Part shown: piece by piece, positions 1 through 7,060 of the stretch
Numbering within the stretch: position 1 is the first letter of the stretch
Layout: each line of letters begins with the position of its first letter
Source: an uncultured Christensenella sp.
Lineage (GTDB): Bacteria; Bacillota; Clostridia; Christensenellales; Pumilibacteraceae
Direction of reading: 5' to 3'
DNA length: 30,289 bases
NCBI GenBank assembly: GCA_910577945.1
Contig: CAJTNI010000021.1
Location: 1-30,289 of the forward strand
The notes under the pieces: generated by a model
Databases searched by the model: none
Seen by the model: only the letters and a program-made list of their open reading frames with translations
Told to the model about the DNA's origin: nothing
Translations under genes and position numbers: made by a program

Positions 1-55
1 ACGGCATACGCCAAGCCTTCGGCTTGCACACGGCATACGCCAAGCCTTCGGCTTG
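1..55. repeat. Tandem hairpin repeat, two copies, truncated by window edge
   Basis: Two direct copies of a 26-base unit lie at 1-26 and 30-55 (period 29). Each ends in a perfect stem-loop CAAGCC-TTC-GGCTTG (12-26 and 41-55). The unit's arm CATACGCCAAG (5-15, 34-44) recurs inverted as CTTGGCGTATG at 87-97, overlapping the promoter of the next gene. A degenerate relative of the hairpin is at about 25596-25611. This looks like a dispersed intergenic hairpin repeat; more copies may lie left of the window. Confidence 0.7.
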
Positions 56-75
56 TTTCTGGCGTATTAAAACGC

Positions 76-104
76 TTGATTTTTGCCTTGGCGTATGGTA
101 AAAT
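76..104 (+). promoter_or_regulatory. Sigma-A type promoter for the isomerase-like gene
   Basis: TTGATT (76-81), a 17-base spacer and TAAAAT (99-104). Initiation would fall near 111, only about two bases before the ATG at 113, so the transcript would be nearly leaderless. No Shine-Dalgarno sequence precedes that ATG, which fits. Confidence 0.55.
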
Positions 105-112
105 ATCGGTGT

Positions 113-898
113 ATGAAAATCGGGATTTCAACCTCCACTTTTTTTAATACGGTGGCGAGCGAGGGCGTGTTCGACCTGCTGCGCAATATGCGCGCGGATA
201 CGTCCGAGGTGTGTCTCAACACGTTTTCCGAATACGAAAAGACGTTTGTGGACAAGCTTGCCCAATATCGCGGCGCGGTGGACGTAAGCGCGGTGTCGCC
301 GCTATCCACTCAGTTCGAGCCGCAGTTGTTTTCGCCCAACATTCGCGTGCGCGCGGATGCGGAATTGCTTTTCAAAAAGGTGTGTTACGCGTGCTTTGCT
401 TTGGGCGCTAAGTATTACACGTTTCGCGGTCAGGCAAATCTGTCGGGCAAGAAGGATTTCGATTACACGCGCACGGCGCAGCGATACGCGCAGCTCGCGG
501 ATATCGCGGCGGGGTACGGCGTCAGTCTGTCGCTCAAAAATATGAGCTGGTCGCACGCCGCCACGCCCACGTATTTCAAACAGCTTTTCGAGGTGTGTCC
601 GCGGCTGTTCGCCACGTTCGACCTGTACCACGCGGAAAGCGCGGGGTACGATATCCGCGAATTTTTGGACGTAGTGCCGCCGCAGCGCGTCAGTCTTATC
701 GAGGTTGCCGACTGCTTAAAGGATAAATGGTGCTTGCCGGGTCGCGGAAAATATCGGTTCGACAAGCTGTTTTACGACCTCGAACGGCGCAAGATAATCG
801 CGCCCGTGCTGCTCGCCGTGCGCAGCGACAGCTACACCGATTTTATTCAGGTGCGCGACGCGTTCGAATATCTGGTAGCTACATACAAAGGTCAATAA
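113..898 (+). CDS. Sugar phosphate isomerase/epimerase-like TIM-barrel protein
   Basis: A 261-residue protein with the layout of the AP-endonuclease-2/xylose-isomerase-like TIM barrel family, which isomerises or epimerises sugars and polyols using a divalent metal. The N-terminal MKIGIST strand, the ATFDLYHAES segment (D170, H173) and the LPGRGKYRF loop (about 208-216) are the family landmarks. The third-strand motif usually holds a metal-ligand glutamate (EN); here it reads SLKNMSW with lysine at 142, so metal binding may be altered. The ATG at 113 was chosen because the protein then opens directly on the first beta strand; in-frame TTG 83 and ATG 95 exist but overlap the promoter. Substrate cannot be told. 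It lies 56 bases upstream of pgk. The family assignment is fairly sure, the activity is not. Confidence 0.75.
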   Translation: MKIGISTSTFFNTVASEGVFDLLRNMRADTSEVCLNTFSEYEKTFVDKLAQYRGAVDVSAVSPLSTQFEPQLFSPNIRVRADAELLFKKVCYACFALGAKYYTFRGQANLSGKKDFDYTRTAQRYAQLADIAAGYGVSLSLKNMSWSHAATPTYFKQLFEVCPRLFATFDLYHAESAGYDIREFLDVVPPQRVSLIEVADCLKDKWCLPGRGKYRFDKLFYDLERRKIIAPVLLAVRSDSYTDFIQVRDAFEYLVATYKGQ

Positions 899-954
899 CG
901 GCGACGGGGCGACCCGCGCCGCACTTATAAAAACCCAAAAGGAGATTGCTTTTT

Positions 955-2259
955 ATGAACAAAAAGACGGTTCGCGACGTAGACGTCAAGGGCAAGCGCG
1001 TGCTTGTGCGCTGCGATTTCAACGTGCCCATGAAGGACGGCGTCATCACCGACGAGAACAGGATTCTCGGCGCGCTGCCCACCATTAAGTACCTGCTCGA
1101 CGCAGGCGCGAAGGTCACGCTGTGCTCGCACATGGGCAAGCCGCATTCCATACTTTCCGCCGAGGTCAAGCTCAACAAAAAGGACAAGAAAAAGGTGGAG
1201 GCGGGCGAAACCACCGCCGAAGCGATTATAGAAAAAGCCAAAAAGGACGAGCCCAAAAAGCTCACGCTCGCGCCCGTCGCCAAGCGTCTCGCCGAGCTGT
1301 TGGACGGCAAGGTGACGTTCGCGACCGACGTAATCGGACCGGACGCCAAAGCCAAGCGCGCCGCGCTCAAAGCGGGCGAAGCGGTATTGCTCGAAAACCT
1401 CCGCTTCCATTGGGAGGAAGAGGGTAAGGACGAGGCGTTCTGCCGCGAGCTCGCTTACGACGCGGAGGTGTACGTAAACGACGCGTTCGGCACGGCGCAC
1501 CGCTCGCATGCGTCCACGGCGGCTATCGTCGAGTACGGCATTATCAAGACCGCGGTATGCGGATTCCTTATCGAAAAGGAGCTGTCGGTCATGGGCGCGA
1601 CTATCGAAAATCCGCCCCGTCCGTTTGTCGCCATTCTCGGCGGCGCAAAGGTCGCGGACAAGCTCAACGTTATTTCCAACCTGCTCGAAAAATGCGACAC
1701 GCTCATCATCGGCGGCGGCATGTCCTACACCTTCCTCAAAGCCAAGGGCTACGAGGTGGGCACGTCGTTGCTCGACGAGGAGAAAATCGGCTACTGCAAG
1801 GACATGATAGAAAAAGCGGCTAAGATGGGCAAGGAGCTTGTTTTGCCTATCGACACCGTAATCACCTCGCATTTCCCCGAGCCCATCGACGAGAATATCG
1901 AGGTCAAGACCGTGCCGTCGAACGCCATCCCCGCGGACATGATGGGCATGGACATCGGCGAAAAGACGCGCAAGCTTTACGCGGACAAGGTGGCAAACGC
2001 CAAGGCGGTCGTGTGGAACGGACCTATGGGCGTGTTTGAAAACCCGACGCTCGCCAAGGGCACTATCGCGGTGGCGCAGGCGCTCGCCGACGTTCACGGC
2101 AAGTGCACGACGATTATCGGCGGCGGCGACAGCGCGGCGGCGGTCAAGCAGCTCGGGTTCGCCGACAAAATGTCGCACATAAGCACGGGCGGCGGCGCGT
2201 CGCTCGAATACCTCGAAGGCAAGGTCTTGCCGGGTATCGCGTGCCTTAACGACAAATAA
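955..2259 (+). CDS. pgk: Phosphoglycerate kinase
   Basis: Cytoplasmic glycolytic enzyme transferring phosphate from 1,3-bisphosphoglycerate to ADP. Visible signatures are RCDFNVP (19-25) with R36, the 3-PG-binding SHMGKP (58-63; lysine where SHLGRP is usual), GGAKVADKL of the nucleotide domain, WNGPMGVFE, GGGDSAAAV and the C-terminal STGGGASLEYLEG. At 434 residues it is about 35-40 longer than typical bacterial PGK (about 395). The excess is a lysine/glutamate-rich helical-looking insert at about 64-102, between the SHMGKP loop and LAPVAKRL. The ATG at 955 has AGGAG at 940-944, ten bases upstream. The next gene starts 56 bases after the stop, beyond a hairpin. No gapdh or tpi is in the window. 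Function is very secure. Confidence 0.97.
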   Translation: MNKKTVRDVDVKGKRVLVRCDFNVPMKDGVITDENRILGALPTIKYLLDAGAKVTLCSHMGKPHSILSAEVKLNKKDKKKVEAGETTAEAIIEKAKKDEPKKLTLAPVAKRLAELLDGKVTFATDVIGPDAKAKRAALKAGEAVLLENLRFHWEEEGKDEAFCRELAYDAEVYVNDAFGTAHRSHASTAAIVEYGIIKTAVCGFLIEKELSVMGATIENPPRPFVAILGGAKVADKLNVISNLLEKCDTLIIGGGMSYTFLKAKGYEVGTSLLDEEKIGYCKDMIEKAAKMGKELVLPIDTVITSHFPEPIDENIEVKTVPSNAIPADMMGMDIGEKTRKLYADKVANAKAVVWNGPMGVFENPTLAKGTIAVAQALADVHGKCTTIIGGGDSAAAVKQLGFADKMSHISTGGGASLEYLEGKVLPGIACLNDK

Positions 2260-2276
2260 ACGGTTATTCGCAAACG

Positions 2277-2301
2277 CGCCCGCTTCGCAAGCGGGCGTTT
2301 T
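2277..2301 (+). terminator. Hairpin after pgk, probable weak terminator
   Basis: Perfect 9-bp stem CGCCCGCTT/AAGCGGGCG (2277-2285/2289-2297) with a CGC loop, followed by TTTT only. Flanking GCAAA and TTTTGC add partial pairing. The short T run suggests incomplete termination, so the two small downstream genes may be partly read from pgk. Confidence 0.55.
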
Positions 2302-2315
2302 GCAAAAGGATTGAA

Positions 2316-2714
2316 ATGAAAGACAAATCGGCAAGAGCGCTGGCTATCGTCGCGCTTGTGTTTATGGGATTGTTCGTGGCGGCGTTGGTGGCGACGCTTG
2401 TCGATTACAAGCTGCTCGGCGGCTCGATAGGCTTTATCGCGCTCGGCTGCGGCGTGTTCGCGCTCATGATTTTCGTCGCGCTCAAAGCCGACGGCAGGGG
2501 CTTTTCCATGACGCAAATCAACAACGAGATAGAAATGCAAAAGCTCGAAAAAGAGGCGGCGGAAAAGAACGTCGCCGCGGCGGAACAGAGCGCGCCCGAG
2601 CCCGCGCCGACCGACGGCGCGGAGAACGCGGAAACGGAGCGGGCGGACGACGGGACGCAAGCCGCCGACGGCGAGCAAAAAAATAACGACGGAGCGGACG
2701 GACGACGTGACTAA
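2316..2714 (+). CDS. Small two-helix membrane protein, function unknown
   Basis: A 132-residue protein I do not recognise. Two hydrophobic helices (about 8-29 and 34-57) form a membrane hairpin. A charged, probably coiled segment follows (about 68-90, EIEMQKLEKEAAEKN), then a low-complexity acidic tail rich in Ala, Glu, Asp and Asn to the end, which looks disordered. AAAGGA lies 5 bases before the ATG. Its 3' end overlaps the next small gene by 8 bases, suggesting translational coupling. The tail composition makes remote homology hard to judge. It could be a membrane anchor or scaffold; nothing supports a specific role. Confidence 0.7.
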   Translation: MKDKSARALAIVALVFMGLFVAALVATLVDYKLLGGSIGFIALGCGVFALMIFVALKADGRGFSMTQINNEIEMQKLEKEAAEKNVAAAEQSAPEPAPTDGAENAETERADDGTQAADGEQKNNDGADGRRD

Positions 2715-2865
2715 TTTGGAGCTTATGCGTTTGTCGGAAAACGCCGACGAGGACGCGTTCGAGCAAGAGGATTTCGATACGCGTAAAAAGTCGGACAAGG
2801 AGCGTTACGACGATTATTACGACGACGTGAAACAGCCGTCGCGCTATATCAAAGAGGATTGGTAG
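2707..2865 (+). CDS. Short acidic protein overlapping the preceding gene
   Basis: A 52-residue open frame starting at GTG 2707, inside the last codons of the preceding gene, with GGAG at 2691-2694. It is strongly charged: acidic N-terminal half (SENADEDAFEQEDF), then KKSDKERYDDYYDD, ending KQPSRYIKEDW before a TAG. The tyrosine- and aspartate-rich middle is not the pattern of a random GC-rich frame, and a strong terminator follows 28 bases later. An ATG at 2725 is an alternative start (46 residues) but its GGAG is only 3 bases away. Function is unknown. Moderate confidence, resting on coupling and composition. Confidence 0.5.
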   Translation: MTNLELMRLSENADEDAFEQEDFDTRKKSDKERYDDYYDDVKQPSRYIKEDW

Positions 2866-2893
2866 CGGCGCGGCATGCGTAAAATCGACAAAT

Positions 2894-2924
2894 AAAAACC
2901 CCGCGGCGCGTTCGCGGGGTTTTT
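2894..2924 (+). terminator. Strong rho-independent terminator
   Basis: Twelve-base perfect stem AAAAACCCCGCG/CGCGGGGTTTTT (2894-2905/2913-2924) with a 7-base loop. The A run on the left and T run on the right make it able to work on both strands. It closes the pgk-side transcription unit and marks the edge of GC-rich core sequence before the AT-rich island. Confidence 0.9.
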
Positions 2925-3000
2925 GCGTGTAATATTTTTGCGTAAAAACAATAAAAATCAGGCTTTGCGGGGCGGTGTCATAGGGATTATTAAGTTCCTA

Positions 3001-3037
3001 AGAAAGACGGTATAGCAGGAAATGCTATGCCGTTTCT
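3001..3037. terminator. Bidirectional terminator downstream of recombinase remnant
   Basis: Eleven-base stem ACGGTATAGCA/TGCTATGCCGT (3007-3017/3023-3033, one T-G wobble) around a GGAAA loop. It extends through AGAAA/TTTCT with one bulge and is followed by a T-rich run (3033-3044). It lies just after the stop of the minus-strand recombinase remnant, so it is probably that gene's original terminator. Confidence 0.75.
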
Positions 3038-3045
3038 CTTTTGTC

Positions 3046-3357
3046 TTACGTGGGTAACGGTATTTGTCCTATACCGTTGAAGTAAAGGTCTATCCGTTGC
3101 GTTCTTCGCCTGTTAATCTTTTCAGCTTGATACGCGACGACTTTTTGTACAAACTCCCGTACAATTTCGGGCGTAAGTTCGGTTATTTACGTGTACTTGC
3201 GTATCGAGCGCATAAACCTCGTTACGTTATCGGATTGTTCTTTCGCTTTGGATAATTCTTGCCGTAAGATATTAACCTTTGCTTTCAGTTCGATTTGTTC
3301 TTGTTCGTAGGCTTGGCTCATCTTTACAAACCGCTCGTCCGTTAGAAGGATACTTTT
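3046..3357 (-). pseudogene. 3' remnant of a large serine recombinase (TnpX/DUF4368-type C-terminus)
   Basis: Read on the minus strand, this gives about 103 codons resembling the C-terminal region of large serine recombinases of Tn4451-like and related elements. Recognisable pieces are LLTDERFVKMSQAYEQEQ, LRQELSKAKEQSDNVTRF, ITELTPEIVREFVQKV and QRIDLYFNGIGQI, ending at TAA (3048-3046). One in-frame TAA (3189-3187) interrupts it between RKYT and ITEL. A stop (3360-3358) and unrelated sequence replace everything upstream, so the catalytic serine domain is gone. It marks the left end of the AT-rich island as the scar of a mobile element that can no longer move by itself. The family call is from remembered sequence pattern. 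Confidence 0.75.
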
Positions 3358-3828
3358 TTAAAAAATATTTATTCGTGGACGAAAGTTTCTCAAAAATTTT
3401 TTCTCTCTACTTAACCAAGTACACTTTTCCCGAAAAGTTGACGGTCTGCACTGAATTTTTTCAAAGAATTTTTTTAGATCTTCTCATATAACCAAGTACA
3501 GTTATACTTGGTTTTGCAACCAAGAAGCGTAAAAATTATTTTGGGGATCTCTCCATGATTACAAGCCTGTAAAGAGTTTTCACAAAATCCTAAGATTTTG
3601 AAAACTGACGGTAGGAATAATCGGGATACCCGATTTTCAGTTGCGGACGAACATAAAAAACAGAATCGGGTTTCCCGATTGCTGTTCGCTCAAAATAGAT
3701 CAAAACTTAATTTTGGCTATTTTCTTTACCTGCTTGTAAAAATAAGCGATAGCCAATATGTTTATAATTTTCGGTATGCTTATTTATTAAAACTCGGTGT
3801 CGAAACACTATGAATTTTAGAGTAAATA
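3358..3828. other. AT-rich non-coding stretch with hairpins and direct repeats
   Basis: No convincing gene was seen. It contains an imperfect direct repeat of about 35 bases, each copy a T-rich run followed by AACCAAGTACA (ending near 3424 and 3500). It has a perfect 9-bp hairpin AACCAAGTA/TACTTGGTT (3490-3498/3505-3513) followed by TTTT, a small CTTTTC/GAAAAG hairpin near 3427-3440, and two matching palindromes (listed separately). It separates the recombinase remnant from the restriction operon and probably contains element-end or regulatory sequence. Confidence 0.6.
3619..3680. promoter_or_regulatory. Twin palindromes, candidate operators
   Basis: Two copies of AATCGGG-N3-CCCGATT lie at 3619-3635 and 3664-3680, exactly 45 bases apart (spacer bases ATA and TTT). 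They are about 150-200 bases upstream of the mcrB promoter. Neither is followed by a T run, so they do not look like terminators. The identical half-sites and near-integral helical spacing suit binding of a dimeric regulator, but this is inference. Confidence 0.4.
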
Positions 3829-3837
3829 TGATATAAT
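3829..3837 (+). promoter_or_regulatory. Extended -10 promoter of the mcrBC operon
   Basis: TGATATAAT, a perfect extended -10 (TGnTATAAT). No good -35 is present at 17 bases, which is usual for extended -10 promoters. Initiation near 3844 leaves a leader of about 30 bases carrying AAGGAG at 3860-3865. Confidence 0.6.
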
Positions 3838-3873
3838 AGATTCATATTGATTGCTACGCAAGGAGTCATAATT

Positions 3874-6015
3874 ATGGATGATCAAAAATATTTAGAATGG
3901 ATAAACTTCTATTCCGCCTTTGCAAATGAATTATTGAAATACGAAAGTGATCGAGCTACTCTCTTAGATAAGCTACAAAAAGTCTTTACGGAACTCAAAA
4001 TCAAATTTCAAAAATTAGAAGAAGATGACTCTATTCTTGATATTGATCCGTTTACTGTATTCGGGCTTTTCAATAAAGGAATAACTCATTCTAATAGGGT
4101 GTCAATTATTCGTGGACTGGCGAAAGAATTTGGATTAGACAAAATATCTGTTCCTCAATCTTTTGACGGTATTCCTGTTTTGAACAACTTAAAAGCTGTT
4201 TTCTTTGGTTGGAATCGCAATAGCAACGATATTGATAATCTATGGTTATTGTTCAAGACCGCAATCAATTATGCCGATTGTAAGACCGATAAAACAGAAA
4301 CAAGAAATGCATTTATTAAAGTATATAATATTGTTATTCAACAATCCTGCATCAAATGGAATATAACAATGGGGTTATATTGGATTCGTCCACATACTTT
4401 CTTGAATTTGGATTCTCGAAGCAGGTGGTATATAACTAATTATTGTCCTGAAATTATATTTTTTAATGAGAAATCTATCAAAAGTGTTCCCGACGGAGAA
4501 CAGTATCTATCACTCTGCGATATGGCAAATAGACAACTGCAAAAAGGAAAATATAATTTTAACAACATTCCTGAATTATCATATCAAGCGTGGCTCATTT
4601 CAGAACAAGTAAATCAAGAAAATAAGAAATTAGAAGAAAATTCTGCAATAGTAGATGAAGATACTAATGCTGTGCATTATTGGCTATATTCCCCGGGCAA
4701 AAATGCTGGGTATTGGGAAGAATTTTATAAGAAAGGCATTATGGCTATTGGCTGGGGCGCAATCGGAAACTTGTCAAAATTCGAAGATAAAAACCAGATG
4801 AAGGAAACGATGCGGACTACATATGAACATTCTGATCGTTCATACAAAAATGATGCTCACGCGGCTTGGCAGTTTGCGAAAGAAATAAAAGTTGGTGATG
4901 TCGTATTTGTTAAGCAAGGTATGCATCAAATTATTGGTCGTGGCGTGGTCGAATCCGAATATCTTTTTGATGAGAATCAACCGGAAGATTTTAATAATGT
5001 ACGCAGAGTCAAATGGACGCATAAAGGAGAATGGGAACATCCGGGACAAGCGGTTCTAAAAACTCTTACAGATATAACGCCTTACACGGATTACATTGAA
5101 AAACTGAATGCTTTGTTTGCTGAAGAAAATGAGGATGAAATTGAGAATCGTACTATTGTTTATCCTCCATATACGGCAGATGATTTTTTAAGAGAAGTAT
5201 ATATGTCGGAAAATGATTACAACACGCTCGTCGATATAGTACACGAAAAGAAGAATGTCATCCTACAAGGGGCGCCGGGAGTTGGCAAAACTTATGCGGC
5301 AAAACGTTTAGCTTATTCTATGATGGGCGTACAAGATTCAGAAAGAGTAATGATGATTCAATTCCATCAAAGCTATTCCTATGAAGATTTTATTATGGGA
5401 TATCGCCCCACAGAAACGGGCGGATTTAAATTAAATGAAGGACCATTCTATAAATTCTGTAAGTTAGCAGAAGGCGATAGCGAAAATGATTATTTCTTTA
5501 TCATTGATGAAATTAATCGAGGCAATTTAAGTAAGATTTTCGGCGAATTATTCATGTTGGTTGAGAAAGACAAACGCTCAAAAGTAAAACTGCAATTGCT
5601 CTATTCAAATGAAAAATTTGCCGTACCCGATAATGTTTATATCATTGGTATGATGAATACTGCCGATAGAAGTTTGGCGCTTTTGGATTATGCATTGAGA
5701 AGAAGATTTGCATTCTTTGAGATGCAACCGGGCTTTAACACTGAAGGCTTTATTCAATATCGCATCGAGTTAAACAATCCTAAATTTGATAAACTTATAG
5801 ACGCAATTGAAACTCTTAATGCGGCAATCAATGCGGACACTACATTGGGTGAAGGATTTAGAATCGGACACAGCTATTTTTGCAATGTAAAACAAAACAC
5901 TCATTTATCTAACATTGTAGAGTACGAAATTATCCCTTTGCTTAAAGAATATTGGTTTGACGAGCCGACTAAAGTGAGAGATTGGAGTGCTGTTTTAAGG
6001 AGTGCTATTCAGTGA
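3874..6015 (+). CDS. mcrB: McrB-type GTP-dependent restriction AAA+ protein with EVE-like domain
   Basis: A 713-residue motor and recognition subunit of a type IV (modification-dependent) restriction system. The C-terminal AAA+ module has Walker A GAPGVGKT (466-473), the McrB-typical QFHQSYSYEDFIMGYRP, Walker B IIDEINRGN (544-551) and the GTP-signature MNTADRS (594-600), followed by DYALRRRF. About residues 267-410 (HYWLYSPGKNAGYW to DITPY) look like an EVE/PUA-like modified-base reader. Residues 1-250 form a further helical domain, including FNKGITHSNR and SFDGIPVLNN, seen at the N-terminus of many such McrB proteins. The ATG at 3874 has AAGGAG 8 bases upstream. The stop overlaps the mcrC start by 4 bases. 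AT-rich codon use differs sharply from the core genes, consistent with acquisition. The AAA+ call is very secure; the reader specificity is unknown. Confidence 0.92.
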   Translation: MDDQKYLEWINFYSAFANELLKYESDRATLLDKLQKVFTELKIKFQKLEEDDSILDIDPFTVFGLFNKGITHSNRVSIIRGLAKEFGLDKISVPQSFDGIPVLNNLKAVFFGWNRNSNDIDNLWLLFKTAINYADCKTDKTETRNAFIKVYNIVIQQSCIKWNITMGLYWIRPHTFLNLDSRSRWYITNYCPEIIFFNEKSIKSVPDGEQYLSLCDMANRQLQKGKYNFNNIPELSYQAWLISEQVNQENKKLEENSAIVDEDTNAVHYWLYSPGKNAGYWEEFYKKGIMAIGWGAIGNLSKFEDKNQMKETMRTTYEHSDRSYKNDAHAAWQFAKEIKVGDVVFVKQGMHQIIGRGVVESEYLFDENQPEDFNNVRRVKWTHKGEWEHPGQAVLKTLTDITPYTDYIEKLNALFAEENEDEIENRTIVYPPYTADDFLREVYMSENDYNTLVDIVHEKKNVILQGAPGVGKTYAAKRLAYSMMGVQDSERVMMIQFHQSYSYEDFIMGYRPTETGGFKLNEGPFYKFCKLAEGDSENDYFFIIDEINRGNLSKIFGELFMLVEKDKRSKVKLQLLYSNEKFAVPDNVYIIGMMNTADRSLALLDYALRRRFAFFEMQPGFNTEGFIQYRIELNNPKFDKLIDAIETLNAAINADTTLGEGFRIGHSYFCNVKQNTHLSNIVEYEIIPLLKEYWFDEPTKVRDWSAVLRSAIQ

Positions 6016-7049
6016 TTCCCATTCGGAACATTTATTATATGCTATCCTATGCCTTTCAGGCATTGCAAGAACAAGGATATCAAAATGTCTTAACAGAAGA
6101 GTTTGAAAATGCTGCTGAGTTATTCGCAACAATTCTATCAAAAGGCATTTCATTGCAATTAAAACGCGGGTTAAATAGAAAGTATATTACGCAACAAGAA
6201 CCATTATCTTCTATTCGCGGAAAAACTAATATAACTGATTCTATTAAAACTCGCTCAATTATAAAAACTCAATTGGTATGTTCTTATGATGAATTTTCGG
6301 AAAATTCCGAACTAAATCGTATATTAAAAACGACGGTTTTACTTTTATTAAAGTCCGATATATCGAAAAAGCGCAAGAAAGAGTTACGGCAACTTATGGT
6401 GTATTTTTCAAATGTTGATACTTTGGAAGTACATAGTATTGATTGGAATATAAGGTACAATCAAAATAATCAAACCTATCACTTGTTGATTTCTATATGT
6501 AATTTAGTGATAAAAGGGCTTTTGCAATCTCAATCAATGGGTGAAACCAAGTTAATGAGCTTTTTAGATGAACAACGTATGTGCCGTCTATATGAAAAGT
6601 TTATTCTTGAATATTACAGAAAACATTATCCGCAACTTTCTGCTAATGCGGAGCAGATTCCTTGGCAACTAGATACCGAATCAAAAGATATGCTACCTGT
6701 AATGCAGTCGGATATTATGCTTAAGAAAGGCAATAATGTCTTGATTATTGATGCAAAATACTATTCTCATACCACTCAAGTACAGTATGATACGCATACT
6801 CTTCATTCCGCAAATCTTTATCAAATTTTTACTTATGTCAAGAATAAAGAAATTGAATTAGGTGACAAACCGCATAAGGTTTCGGGTATGTTGTTGTATG
6901 CAAAAACAGATGAGACCATACATCCCAATAATTCTTATCAAATGAGCGGGAATCAGATTGATGTCAAAACATTAGATCTTAATTGTGATTTTAATAAAAT
7001 CAAGGAGCAACTTGATAATATAGCAAAAACCTTTTTTAGTAATATGTAA
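6012..7049 (+). CDS. mcrC: McrC-type restriction nuclease subunit
   Basis: A 345-residue partner of McrB. McrC binds the McrB ring, stimulates its GTPase and supplies a PD-(D/E)XK nuclease. The N-terminus VIPIRNIYYMLSYAF is the family's usual opening. The nuclease core is visible as QSDIMLKKGNNVLIIDAKYYS, with D234 and D247-A-K249. The GTG start at 6012 overlaps the mcrB stop (GTGA) and has AAGGAG at 5997-6002, 9 bases upstream, so this start is well supported and the two proteins are translationally coupled. Both subunits look intact, so the pair is probably functional. Confidence 0.92.
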   Translation: MIPIRNIYYMLSYAFQALQEQGYQNVLTEEFENAAELFATILSKGISLQLKRGLNRKYITQQEPLSSIRGKTNITDSIKTRSIIKTQLVCSYDEFSENSELNRILKTTVLLLLKSDISKKRKKELRQLMVYFSNVDTLEVHSIDWNIRYNQNNQTYHLLISICNLVIKGLLQSQSMGETKLMSFLDEQRMCRLYEKFILEYYRKHYPQLSANAEQIPWQLDTESKDMLPVMQSDIMLKKGNNVLIIDAKYYSHTTQVQYDTHTLHSANLYQIFTYVKNKEIELGDKPHKVSGMLLYAKTDETIHPNNSYQMSGNQIDVKTLDLNCDFNKIKEQLDNIAKTFFSNM

Positions 7050-7060
7050 GGATATTTATA

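Noticed and set aside
1..55. Possible CRISPR array
   Set aside because: Only two copies are visible, with a 3-base gap instead of unique spacers, and each is itself a hairpin repeat. No cas genes were seen.
925..2334. A 469-codon open frame on the minus strand opposite pgk
   Set aside because: It mirrors pgk, is dominated by Arg, Ala, Val and His as expected of the complement of GC-rich codons, and shows no motifs. pgk itself is certain.
3064..3491. Short plus-strand frames in the region after the first terminators
   Set aside because: The first overlaps the recombinase remnant antisense and the second is T-rich repeat sequence; neither has a ribosome site or protein-like pattern.
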